This document shows positions 6,788 to 13,485 of a DNA stretch of 22,026 nt, in pieces (position 1 is the stretch's first letter; every line of letters begins with the position of its first letter). A program made the translations under genes and the position numbers. The stretch is from assembly GCA_035510555.1 (NCBI GenBank), contig DATKGX010000004.1:1-22026 (forward strand). The letters are read 5' to 3'. Source of the stretch: DATKGX01 sp035510555. Lineage in GTDB: Bacteria > Patescibacteriota > Microgenomatia > Levybacterales > UBA12049. A model generated the notes under the pieces. It was not told the origin of the DNA and searched no databases. It saw only the letters and a program-made list of their open reading frames with translations.

Positions 6788-7892
6788 GTTTAATAAATTC
6801 TTCAGTTTGTTTTCCCACGACATTGGGATTGATTTAGGCACTGCCAATACGCTGGTTTTTGTCCGTGGCAAAGGCATTGTTATCCGCGAGCCGTCGGTGG
6901 TAGCAATGCACAAAAAAAGCAAAAAAGTAATCGCAATCGGCATGGAAGCCAAAAAAATGGTGGGCAAAACTCCCGCTTCTATCATCACCATTAGGCCCTT
7001 GCGCGGCGGAGTCATTTCGGATTTTGATGCGACCTTAGCAATGATTTCGCATTACATCAAAAAAGTCCATGAAGTTGACAACTCTTTACCGATTAATTTC
7101 TCTCGCCCGCGGGTTGTCATTGGCATTCCTTCATCGGTAACCGAAGTCGAGAGGCGGGCGGTTTGGGAAGCGGCACTCTCAGCCGGAGCAAGGCAAGCGT
7201 ATTTAATCGAAGAGCCGATGGCGGCGGCGATTGGCGAAAATATTTCGGTGTTTGCGCCGACCGGAATTATGGTGGTGGATGTTGGCGGCGGCACGACCGA
7301 AATTGCCGTTATTTCCTTGGGCGGAATTGTTGTTTCCAAATCTTTGCGGGTGGCGGGAGACGAAATGGACGCGGCGATTATCCATTACATCAGATTAAGA
7401 CACGGGCTTTTGATTGGCGAGGCAACGGCGGAGGATTTAAAAATTAACGTAGGAAGCGCCTACCAACAAAGGTCAAAAGTCACCCGTTCGGCAAGCTCAG
7501 GGCAAAATTCAAAAGAGGAGGGAAAGGAAGAAGAGAGAGCGGCGATTATCAGAGGCCGTGATATCGAAACGGGTTTGCCAAAAAGTTTAAGAATAGCCGA
7601 ATCCGAGGTGCGCGAGGCTTTATCGCCGGTTTTGACGCAAATCATCGATGCAATTGCGGATGTTATGGAGGATGCACCGCCGGAATTAACCAGCGACATT
7701 TTGACGCACGGGATTTTATTAACCGGCGGGGGCTCGCAGTTGCCGGGGTTTGACCGTTTAATTGTGGAAAGAACGCATTTGCCGGTTATCCGCTCCGATG
7801 ATCCAATGACGTCTGTAGTTCGCGGAACAGGCAAAGTGCTGGAAGATAGTACGCTTCTGCAGCGCGTTAAAGTCATCGGCGGATTAAAATAA
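6786..7892 (+). CDS. mreB: Rod shape-determining protein MreB
   Basis: 368 residues; an actin-like cytoskeletal ATPase that guides the elongasome under the membrane. Visible are phosphate-1 G-I-D-L-G-T-A-N-T (14-22), phosphate-2 V-V-D-V-G-G-G-T-T-E-I, the adenosine motif T-G-G-G-S-Q-L-P-G, and an N-terminal amphipathic F-N-K-F-F-S-L-F. The family norm is about 340-350 residues; the excess is a hydrophilic insertion at about 228-250, where other MreBs go directly from G-S-A-Y/F to the R-G-R-D segment. It heads the mreB-C-D-mrdA shape operon, but an unrelated gene has been inserted behind it. Its last 23 bp before the final five codons are repeated 918 bp downstream. Confidence 0.95.
   Translation: MFNKFFSLFSHDIGIDLGTANTLVFVRGKGIVIREPSVVAMHKKSKKVIAIGMEAKKMVGKTPASIITIRPLRGGVISDFDATLAMISHYIKKVHEVDNSLPINFSRPRVVIGIPSSVTEVERRAVWEAALSAGARQAYLIEEPMAAAIGENISVFAPTGIMVVDVGGGTTEIAVISLGGIVVSKSLRVAGDEMDAAIIHYIRLRHGLLIGEATAEDLKINVGSAYQQRSKVTRSASSGQNSKEEGKEEERAAIIRGRDIETGLPKSLRIAESEVREALSPVLTQIIDAIADVMEDAPPELTSDILTHGILLTGGGSQLPGFDRLIVERTHLPVIRSDDPMTSVVRGTGKVLEDSTLLQRVKVIGGLK
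7466..7545 (+). other. Repeat-derived insertion within mreB
   Basis: This segment encodes the extra, charged residues about 227-253. It contains a short 7-bp-period stretch (ACAAAGG, TCAAAAG, TCACCCG) followed at 7483-7502 by CCCGTTCGGCAAGCTCAGGG, which from memory resembles a palindromic element common in many bacterial genomes. It then continues with an A/G-rich run coding for Lys and Glu. The reading frame is intact. The insertion falls at the surface loop between G-S-A-Y and the I-R-G-R-D strand. Confidence 0.55.
7859..7881 (+). repeat. 23-bp direct repeat, copy 1 (mreB 3' end)
   Basis: Begins GCAGCGCGTTAAAG and ends CATCGGCG, encoding Q-R-V-K-V-I-G of mreB. It is identical to 8777-8799. 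The two copies bracket the DUF1284-like gene. Confidence 0.9.
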
Positions 7893-7902
7893 AATCCTAT
7901 AG

Positions 7903-7931
7903 TTGACTTTTGTGGTCTTGAGTGTTATATT
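7903..7931 (+). promoter_or_regulatory. Promoter of the DUF1284-like gene
   Basis: TTGACT (7903-7908), 17-bp spacer and TATATT (7926-7931). The -10 ends 8 nt before ATG 7940. An inverted pair CTTGA (7917-7921) / TCAAG (7931-7935) straddles the -10 and could be an operator, though it is short. Confidence 0.72.
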
Positions 7932-7939
7932 CAAGCTAT

Positions 7940-8746
7940 ATGTTGGAATATGAAACTCCAACATCGGTCGATGGAGGAGTTATCCCAGACGCAATTCCCG
8001 AAAGACCTCTTTTGCCTGCCGCTATTACTTTAAGGCCCCACCATTTCCAGAACGCATTATTTCAACAAGCATTAGCTAGGTTGCAAAGCCCGGAAGAGTT
8101 GGCATTAAAAGATGTTCAAGCTTATACTTCACCTGAGCTTCAACGAAAAGTAGATAGAACGTACATAACGGATGTTATTGGTATTACCGTAGAACACGCA
8201 CAAAGTTACCAAAACCGCCTCGAAGGTTTTTTTAGAAAATTAACAGAATTGTCGGATGATGCTTCGGTTCTGTTTACACTTGCTCCTGATGGAATTTGTC
8301 TGGCAACTTGTATCGGTAGCCATTGTATGGCTAGTAATACAGATCCGATAACAAAAGAGGAATATAGGAATGGACTGTTTACTTCCATGGTGCCGGTAGA
8401 CATAGTAAAAGGTGAGCAGTCACATATTTGGCAAATACAAACGTCTCTAATGCAAGCAGGATTCGTAATGGGAGAAGACTGGGATCACACGATTCCAGTA
8501 AGTTACTTGGTTTATGATTACGAAAGAAGAAGCCTGTCTACGCGTAAACCTCCTGTCCGAAAAAGAGTTGAGTTTGAAGGTTTTGTAGCAAGGGTAGGCG
8601 CGCTTAGGAGATTAATTCAGCCACCAGTTGTTGAGATAGTAACCAAAGAAGACATGCAAGAAGCTATAAGAAAATCAAATGTCGAGCATGCTTACCAAAC
8701 GTATCTTAGTATGCAAGCTAGACGAAGTTATCGGGGATTGCGGTAA
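7940..8746 (+). CDS. DUF1284-like protein inserted between mreB and mreC
   Basis: 268 residues. The frame extends to a GTG at 7922, but that lies in the promoter, so ATG 7940 (M-L-E-Y-E-T-P) is the start and the mRNA is probably leaderless. Two motifs recall the DUF1284 family: L-R-P-H-H-F (31-36), and a cysteine cluster D-G-I-C-x3-C-x3-H-C (Cys120, Cys124, His128, Cys129) that could bind metal. The usual Cys after L-R-P-H-H-L-L is not conserved (F-Q-N here), so the match is partial. The C-terminal third is basic (P-P-V-R-K-R-V, Q-A-R-R-S-Y-R). No membrane segment. It interrupts the mre operon, has its own promoter, and is flanked by a duplicated mreB end. Function unknown. Confidence 0.72.
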   Translation: MLEYETPTSVDGGVIPDAIPERPLLPAAITLRPHHFQNALFQQALARLQSPEELALKDVQAYTSPELQRKVDRTYITDVIGITVEHAQSYQNRLEGFFRKLTELSDDASVLFTLAPDGICLATCIGSHCMASNTDPITKEEYRNGLFTSMVPVDIVKGEQSHIWQIQTSLMQAGFVMGEDWDHTIPVSYLVYDYERRSLSTRKPPVRKRVEFEGFVARVGALRRLIQPPVVEIVTKEDMQEAIRKSNVEHAYQTYLSMQARRSYRGLR

Positions 8747-8756
8747 ATCAGATATT

Positions 8757-8810
8757 GATTCAACCGCTTTTATTTCGCAGCGCGTTAAAGTCATCGGCGT
8801 TCTCAAGTAA
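8757..8810 (+). pseudogene. Duplicated remnant of the mreB 3' end
   Basis: In one frame this encodes D-S-T-A-F-I-S-Q-R-V-K-V-I-G-V-L-K-stop, against D-S-T-L-L-Q-R-V-K-V-I-G-G-L-K-stop at the true end of mreB (7846-7892). Identity is perfect at DNA level over 23 bp (8777-8799) and decays on both sides, although the protein similarity goes on to the stop and back to D-S-T. There is no start codon and no upstream mreB sequence, so this is a fragment left by insertion, duplication or recombination. Confidence 0.8.
8777..8799 (+). repeat. 23-bp direct repeat, copy 2
   Basis: Identical to 7859-7881. It lies 918 bp downstream, inside the mreB 3' remnant and just before mreC. Confidence 0.9.
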
Positions 8811-8826
8811 GTCATTTCTCAACAAC

Positions 8827-8855
8827 TTGTCAGAATGCTTCTAAAAGTTTAAAAT
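8827..8855 (+). promoter_or_regulatory. Promoter of mreC
   Basis: TTGTCA (8827-8832), 17-bp spacer and TAAAAT (8850-8855), ending exactly 6 nt before the mreC ATG. It would let mreC-mreD-mrdA be expressed without read-through from mreB across the insert. Confidence 0.62.
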
Positions 8856-8861
8856 GGTTGC

Positions 8862-9659
8862 ATGCAGAAGAAGAGTTTCACTTCCTATTTCTTAGTTTTT
8901 TTTATTCTTTCACTTTTAATCTTCGGAGCTGCAAAGACAGGTTTCTTAAGTCCTCTCAATGCATTTCTGCAATCTATTTTCTCTCCGGTTCAAGCTGTGA
9001 CTTACCAAACTTTTGCTAAAATTACCGATTTTGGCGCAAATTCACAAATGCAATTATTAAAAGCGCAGAATCTGGCTTCGACGCAAAAATTGGTTGATCA
9101 AAATAAGTTGCTCGCCGACAATAAGGCGCTACGGGATCAGTTCCAAACAGTCAATCCTAAGAGCGTCAATTTAATACCGGCCGATGTGGTTGGGGCGCCC
9201 GGATTTATCCCCGGACTGTCCGTTCCCGAAGTTTTAATTTTGGATCGGGGAACAAGCGACGGCGTAAAGCTAGGCGATGCGGTAGTTTACCAAAATAATT
9301 TGGTGGGGAAAATTACGCAAGTGACGGCGGAGCTATCCAGCGTTGCGCTAGTTACGGATTCCTCGTCGCAATTCACTGCTAAAACTTTAGCGACACAAGC
9401 TCAAGGCGTAGTAAAAGGGCAGGGAGGCGGCGAAATAATTCTTGATAACGTCGTGTTGTCGGACAATCTCAAAAAAAATGACTTGGTTTTGACAGCTGGC
9501 GCTATAAACTTACAAAACAGCGGGTTTCCGCCTGACCTAACCGTTGGCAAAATCATCTCAATTAGCAAAAACCCCAGCGACCTCTTTCAAAAAGCGAACA
9601 TGCAGCCTTTGGTGAATTTTAATAATTTACAAAAAGTTTTTGTTGTCGTTAATTACTAA
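8862..9659 (+). CDS. mreC: Rod shape-determining protein MreC
   Basis: 265 residues; a membrane-anchored periplasmic-side scaffold of the elongasome that links MreB/MreD to PBP2. There is one N-terminal transmembrane helix (about 8-28), then a helical stretch (about 58-95) consistent with the MreC coiled coil, and a beta-rich domain with the family signature segments (I-L-D-R-G-T-S-D-G-V, G-D-A-V-V-Y-Q-N-N-L-V-G-K-I, S-S-V-A-L-V-T-D-S-S-S). The start follows a promoter whose -10 ends 6 nt before ATG. The stop TAA overlaps the mreD ATG by one base (TAATG), implying translational coupling. Confidence 0.93.
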   Translation: MQKKSFTSYFLVFFILSLLIFGAAKTGFLSPLNAFLQSIFSPVQAVTYQTFAKITDFGANSQMQLLKAQNLASTQKLVDQNKLLADNKALRDQFQTVNPKSVNLIPADVVGAPGFIPGLSVPEVLILDRGTSDGVKLGDAVVYQNNLVGKITQVTAELSSVALVTDSSSQFTAKTLATQAQGVVKGQGGGEIILDNVVLSDNLKKNDLVLTAGAINLQNSGFPPDLTVGKIISISKNPSDLFQKANMQPLVNFNNLQKVFVVVNY

Positions 9660-10078
9660 TGAAATTTCTGGCAGTCGTCTTTTTATTGCTGGCACTTCTT
9701 TCAGAAGTAAGCCTAACAACCATCCCATTTATTTTTTTGGTTTTGCTTTGTCTGATGGTGGTATTTAAGGGAAATTGGCTGTTTGCTGCCGCTTTTGTTT
9801 TCGGTTTATTGTTTGATCTTTTGTCATTTAAAACGGTTGGATTTTCGAGCTCATTACTCGTTGTCTTTCTCTTTTTAGTGCTTCTTTACCAAAGCAAATT
9901 TGAAATCACCACCGGTTATTTCGTACTCATATCCTCGTTTCTAGGTAGCTTTTTGTTCTTAGCATTATCCGGATATCATAATTCACTGATTTTAGAGTCG
10001 CTCCTAAGCGCGATTATTGGGTTTTTATTGTTTAAATTAATTCAAAGATTCACAAAATCATTAATCACTAATCCTTAA
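9659..10078 (+). CDS. mreD: Rod shape-determining protein MreD
   Basis: 139 residues with about four to five membrane helices, no large soluble region, and the characteristic segment F-V-F-G-L-L-F-D-L-L-S-F-K-T-V-G-F-S (about 47-64). MreD is the small integral membrane subunit of the MreBCD complex. It is shorter than the roughly 160 residues of E. coli MreD. It is coupled to mreC by a TAATG overlap. Its last codons (S-L-I-T-N-P) and stop lie inside a heptad array that continues up to the mrdA start codon, so the C-terminus here was probably rewritten by the repeat. Confidence 0.88.
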   Translation: MKFLAVVFLLLALLSEVSLTTIPFIFLVLLCLMVVFKGNWLFAAAFVFGLLFDLLSFKTVGFSSSLLVVFLFLVLLYQSKFEITTGYFVLISSFLGSFLFLALSGYHNSLILESLLSAIIGFLLFKLIQRFTKSLITNP

Positions 10079-10090
10079 TCATTTATTACT
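10056..10090. repeat. Heptad array across the mreD-mrdA junction
   Basis: Five 7-bp units (AATCATT, AATCACT, AATCCTT, AATCATT, then TATTACT) end exactly at the mrdA ATG (10091). The array contains the mreD stop codon and all of the space where an mrdA ribosome binding site would be. Confidence 0.75.
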
Positions 10091-11869
10091 ATGAATAGAA
10101 CCGGAGTTGCTTTTGGCGATTACATTTCCAAAGGGGACTATAAAAGAAAAAACTGGGGCTACGAAGACGAAACACATTTCAACCGGAATTACTTTTTGCT
10201 TTTTCTTGCCATTTTTTTGTTCGCGGTACTAATCTTCCGGCTTTTTTTCTTGCAGATAATCCAGGGATACTATTATAGATATCTGTCGGATAACAATCGG
10301 ACAAAAACCGTGACAGTTCACGCGCCACGGGGCATCATTTTTGACCGAAATGGCGTGCCTTTGGTTTTTAACCTGCCCGGATTTAGAGAGAGTGTTAACG
10401 GTAAAACAGTTTTAATTCCCAAAGACCAAGCACTAGGTTTAATTGCCTCAGGGAAAAACAATCTGGAGGTAGATACTCTCAGAAATTATCCTTACAAAGA
10501 CGCTTTTGCACATGTTTTAGGCTATGTCGGGCAGATTTCCAAAGATGAGTTGGCCGACCCGTTGCATTCCGACTATTCATCGGGGGACATCATCGGTAAA
10601 AGTGGGATTGAACAGCAATATGAGCCTATGCTGAGGGGTGTGGATGGGAAACAATTATTTGAAGTTGATGCCCAAGGTAATTTGACCCGCAAACTTGGAC
10701 AGCAGGATCCAATTTCCGGACAAAATATCACTTTAACTTTGGATGCAAAGCTGCAAGAGGCAGTTTTTGCCGCGATGAATGGCGTTAAAAAAGGCGCGGC
10801 CATCGTTTCGACTCCCAAGGGCGAAATTCTGGCGCTTATTTCCAAGCCCTCGTTTGACCCAAACCTATTTACGATGGGCGAAAGTTACAAAATTGCCAGC
10901 AATGGCGCATATCTTACTTTGTCGGACGTGCTCTTGGATGGACAAAACCAGCCGCTTTTAAATCGGGCAATTGGCGGAACTTATCCGCCCGGCTCGACCT
11001 TTAAGTTAATCGTTGCGTCGGCAGGCTTAAAAAATAATATCATTGACGAAAACTGGCAAGTTGATGACACCGGAATTTTAAAAGTCGGGGATTTCTCTTT
11101 TTCCAACTGGTATTACACCGGTTACGGTGGCACCGACGGGCAGGTGAATATCGTCAAAGGAATCAAACGCTCAAATGACATTTTCTTCTATAAACTGGCG
11201 GAAAAAGTGGGAGTTGATCAGGTTTCGGCCACCGCCAAGCAGTTTGGTTTGGGCCAGAAATTAGGAATTGATCTAGGAGGCGAGCAGGCGGGAGTGGTGC
11301 CGACCCAGGAGTGGAAATTAAAAAATATCGGCGAGCAGTGGTATTTGGGTGACACTTACCATTACGGAATCGGACAGGGATATTTATTGACGACGCCACT
11401 TCAGGTTAATGGTTGGACGCAAGCAATTGCAAATGACGGAACGTTATACATTCCGCATTTGCTTAAGAATCAAGAATCAAGAATCAAGAATCAAGATTTG
11501 CTGGATGCGCATTCTTCGGATTTGATTAAGGAAGGAATGGTGGAGGCGTGCAGTCCCGGCGGGGTGGCTTGGCCATTGTTCAATTACGAAATTAAAAATG
11601 CCAAACTAGCAATCGATGGAAAAAATATTTTAGGAGTTGATCCTTCTTCCGGTTCTGCCGATATGCGCCATGTGGTGGTGGCCTGCAAAACGGGAACGGC
11701 GGAAAACGGCGGTAATAATACGCTGGCGCACGCTTGGATTACGTTATTTGCGCCGGCTTACAATCCGCAAATCGTGGTCACAGTGCTTTCGGAAAATAGC
11801 GGCGAAGGAAGTAACGTTGCTGGCCCAATCGCCAAACAGATCTTAGACAGCTGGTTTGGTGGGAGATAA
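10091..11869 (+). CDS. mrdA: Penicillin-binding protein 2 (elongasome transpeptidase)
   Basis: 592 residues; a class B PBP that cross-links peptidoglycan during elongation. The order is a cytosolic N-terminus (1-33), one membrane helix (about 34-56), a dimerisation/pedestal domain starting near H-A-P-R-G-I-I-F-D-R-N-G-V-P-L, and the transpeptidase domain. All catalytic motifs are intact: S-T-F-K (Ser302, Lys305), S-N-D (361-363) and K-T-G-T (533-536). Residues about 459-469 (N-Q-E-S-R-I-K-N-Q-D-L) are encoded by an exact 7-bp tandem repeat. It follows mreD by 12 nt with no visible Shine-Dalgarno, so coupling is likely. Its 3' end overlaps a convergent unknown gene by 27 bp. Confidence 0.94.
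   Translation: MNRTGVAFGDYISKGDYKRKNWGYEDETHFNRNYFLLFLAIFLFAVLIFRLFFLQIIQGYYYRYLSDNNRTKTVTVHAPRGIIFDRNGVPLVFNLPGFRESVNGKTVLIPKDQALGLIASGKNNLEVDTLRNYPYKDAFAHVLGYVGQISKDELADPLHSDYSSGDIIGKSGIEQQYEPMLRGVDGKQLFEVDAQGNLTRKLGQQDPISGQNITLTLDAKLQEAVFAAMNGVKKGAAIVSTPKGEILALISKPSFDPNLFTMGESYKIASNGAYLTLSDVLLDGQNQPLLNRAIGGTYPPGSTFKLIVASAGLKNNIIDENWQVDDTGILKVGDFSFSNWYYTGYGGTDGQVNIVKGIKRSNDIFFYKLAEKVGVDQVSATAKQFGLGQKLGIDLGGEQAGVVPTQEWKLKNIGEQWYLGDTYHYGIGQGYLLTTPLQVNGWTQAIANDGTLYIPHLLKNQESRIKNQDLLDAHSSDLIKEGMVEACSPGGVAWPLFNYEIKNAKLAIDGKNILGVDPSSGSADMRHVVVACKTGTAENGGNNTLAHAWITLFAPAYNPQIVVTVLSENSGEGSNVAGPIAKQILDSWFGGR
11465..11496. repeat. Exact 7-bp tandem repeat inside mrdA
   Basis: Four perfect copies of AAGAATC (11465-11492) plus a partial fifth (AAGA). 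Gain or loss of one unit would shift the mrdA frame. Confidence 0.9.
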
Positions 11870-12253
11870 ACTAACCGGATGTCCTACGTGATGGGCTTCT
11901 ATTAAAGCTTCTCTTACCAACGCTAAGTTCAATATTACATTAGTTAAATCTATTTGTAGATTATCGGGAATCCCCATTTTAAGCGCTGTTTCAGCCCATC
12001 GGCGGGCAATATTAAAGTCTTTTTCATTGCCCTTAAAATCTTGCCTAATGAGCGGATCTTCCATAGAGTGGACGAGGTTAATTCTAATGGTATATTTAGG
12101 TGTATAGCGCTTTTCGTCTGAATCTTCCAGATCAAGATCTATTAATGCTTTCTCGACAGTAACTAAATTTACAGTCCGGTTAAGACCCTCTATCATAGGG
12201 GGAATTACTCCAAAAACCGGTTTAAATTCTCCTCTCGCTTCTGATTCTGTCAT
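11843..12253 (-). CDS. Hypothetical protein antisense to the mrdA 3' end
   Basis: 136 residues beginning M-T-E-S-E-A-R-G-E-F-K. The frame is open further upstream, but ATG 12253 is preferred because a TTGACA-N17-TATCAT promoter ends 10 nt before it. The protein is soluble with no signal or membrane segment. A central beta-like stretch (Y-T-P-K-Y-T-I-R-I-N-L-V) is followed by helices (F-N-I-A-R-R-W-A-E-T-A-L and V-I-L-N-L-A-L-V-R-E-A-L-I-E-A). I do not recognise the family. The last nine codons are read from the strand opposite the end of mrdA (27-bp overlap), so its C-terminus may have been created on arrival. It lies between the mre operon and dprA. Confidence 0.7.
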   Translation of the reverse strand: MTESEARGEFKPVFGVIPPMIEGLNRTVNLVTVEKALIDLDLEDSDEKRYTPKYTIRINLVHSMEDPLIRQDFKGNEKDFNIARRWAETALKMGIPDNLQIDLTNVILNLALVREALIEAHHVGHPVSLSPTKPAV

Positions 12254-12263
12254 TACGTGAGAG

Positions 12264-12292
12264 ATGATAGCAGGGAAACTATAAGTTGTCAA
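12264..12292 (-). promoter_or_regulatory. Promoter of the 136-residue gene
   Basis: Minus-strand TTGACA (12292-12287), exactly 17 bp, and TATCAT (12269-12264); 10 nt to ATG. Confidence 0.72.
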
Positions 12293-12299
12293 GAAAAGT

Positions 12300-12328
12300 T
12301 TGTTCAAAAACTCTAAATCGTATATCAT
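12300..12328 (+). promoter_or_regulatory. Promoter of dprA
   Basis: TTGTTC (12300-12305), 17-bp spacer and TATCAT (12323-12328), ending 6 nt before the dprA ATG. It is divergent from the neighbouring minus-strand promoter, which has the same -10 hexamer. Confidence 0.62.
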
Positions 12329-12334
12329 AAATTT

Positions 12335-13426
12335 ATGACTGAACGGGAGCATTATTTAGGGTTTACGCTGGTAAGTGGAATTGGGCCGAAAAGATTTGCG
12401 TCATTATTAACAATTTTCAAAACCGCTAAAAACATTTGGGAAGCTTCGGAAATAGAATTAAAAGCGGCGGGGTTGGGCCCAATCTCTACACAAAAATTCA
12501 TTAATTTTAAAAAAGAGTTCGATTTTGGTTCATACGCACGAAAATTAGAAAAAGCCGGAGTTGGTTTTGTGGCGCTTTGCGACAAAAATTATCCCAAGCT
12601 TTTAAAAGCCTTGGATGACGCACCGATAGTTTTGTTCACGCGCGGAGATTTCAGCTTAGTCAATTTCGAGCGAACCATTGGTGTGGTGGGAACGCGAAAA
12701 ATTACCAATTATGGTAGGGAAGTGACAAATCTTTTCGCAACTGATTTGGCGATGAACGGTTTCACCATTGTCTTGGGTTTGGCGATGGGAGTGGATGCCG
12801 TGGCCGGTTGGTCGGCAATTGCGGCGGGTGGCAAAACCGTGGCGGTTCTCGGCTCAGGAATTGATCTTTGTTATCCGCCGGTGAATAAGCCGCTTTACGA
12901 CAAAATTATCAAGGATGGTGGAGTAGTGGTATCGGAATTTCCCATGGGACTAGAGCCTAATCCCGGCACTTTTCCCTCAAGAAATAGAATCATCGCGGGT
13001 TTATCGCTTGGCGTTCTGGTTACCGAAGGAGCGGAGGATAGCGGTAGTTTAATTACCGCAAATGTTGCCTTGGCTATCAACCGGCCGGCCTTTGCCATTC
13101 CCGGACCGATTACTTCCAGTCTTTCGAAAGCGCCGCTAAAATTAATTGCCAAAGGCGGGAAATTAGTGACGTCGGCGGAAGACATTCAAAAAGAATTAGG
13201 AATTAAGAATTATGAATTAAGAATGAAAAAAACGGACACGAAGTTTCATAATTTATCAAAAGATGAGCTAAAAATTGTTCAGCTTTTAGAAAATGAAGGG
13301 TTGAGTTTTGACGAAATCGTCCGTAACTCCAAGCTCGATTCCTCGGCAGTCGGCAGTTTGCTTTCAATGATGGAAATAAAGGGAATTCTCCGAAACTGCG
13401 ACGGCCTCTTCCAACTTGCTGCTTAA
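12335..13426 (+). CDS. dprA: DNA processing protein DprA
   Basis: 363 residues. DprA binds incoming single-stranded DNA and loads RecA during natural transformation. A helix-hairpin-helix-like N-terminus (G-F-T-L-V-S-G-I-G-P-K-R, 9-20) precedes the Rossmann core with G-V-V-G-T-R-K (116-122), V-L-G-S-G-I-D (171-177), the family hallmark F-P-S-R-N-R-I-I-A-G-L-S (213-224) and E-G-A-E-D-S-G-S-L (231-239). A winged-helix-like C-terminal domain covers about 305-363. The two domains are joined at about 287-298 by a linker encoded by a heptad array. The start follows a promoter 6 nt upstream, so the mRNA is probably leaderless. A competence role fits the DNA-uptake lifestyle proposed for CPR bacteria. 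Confidence 0.94.
   Translation: MTEREHYLGFTLVSGIGPKRFASLLTIFKTAKNIWEASEIELKAAGLGPISTQKFINFKKEFDFGSYARKLEKAGVGFVALCDKNYPKLLKALDDAPIVLFTRGDFSLVNFERTIGVVGTRKITNYGREVTNLFATDLAMNGFTIVLGLAMGVDAVAGWSAIAAGGKTVAVLGSGIDLCYPPVNKPLYDKIIKDGGVVVSEFPMGLEPNPGTFPSRNRIIAGLSLGVLVTEGAEDSGSLITANVALAINRPAFAIPGPITSSLSKAPLKLIAKGGKLVTSAEDIQKELGIKNYELRMKKTDTKFHNLSKDELKIVQLLENEGLSFDEIVRNSKLDSSAVGSLLSMMEIKGILRNCDGLFQLAA
13193..13227. repeat. Heptad array inside dprA
   Basis: Five 7-bp units of consensus GAATTAN (GAATTAG, GAATTAA, GAATTAT, GAATTAA, then GAATGAA). It encodes the interdomain linker of DprA. Confidence 0.85.
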
Positions 13427-13446
13427 TCCTGAATGACAATTCCAGC

Positions 13447-13474
13447 TTGTAATCGCAGAAATCTTCTGTATAAT
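13447..13474 (+). promoter_or_regulatory. Promoter of the deoxyribosyltransferase-like gene
   Basis: TTGTAA (13447-13452), 16-bp spacer and a perfect TATAAT (13469-13474); 11 nt to ATG 13486, giving a leader of about 4-5 nt with no Shine-Dalgarno. Confidence 0.62.
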
Positions 13475-13485
13475 ACAAATCACTT

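Noticed and set aside
7859..8799. Insertion sequence flanked by target-site duplications
   Set aside because: No transposase, no terminal inverted repeats, and the repeat is 23 bp of coding sequence with homology extending past it.
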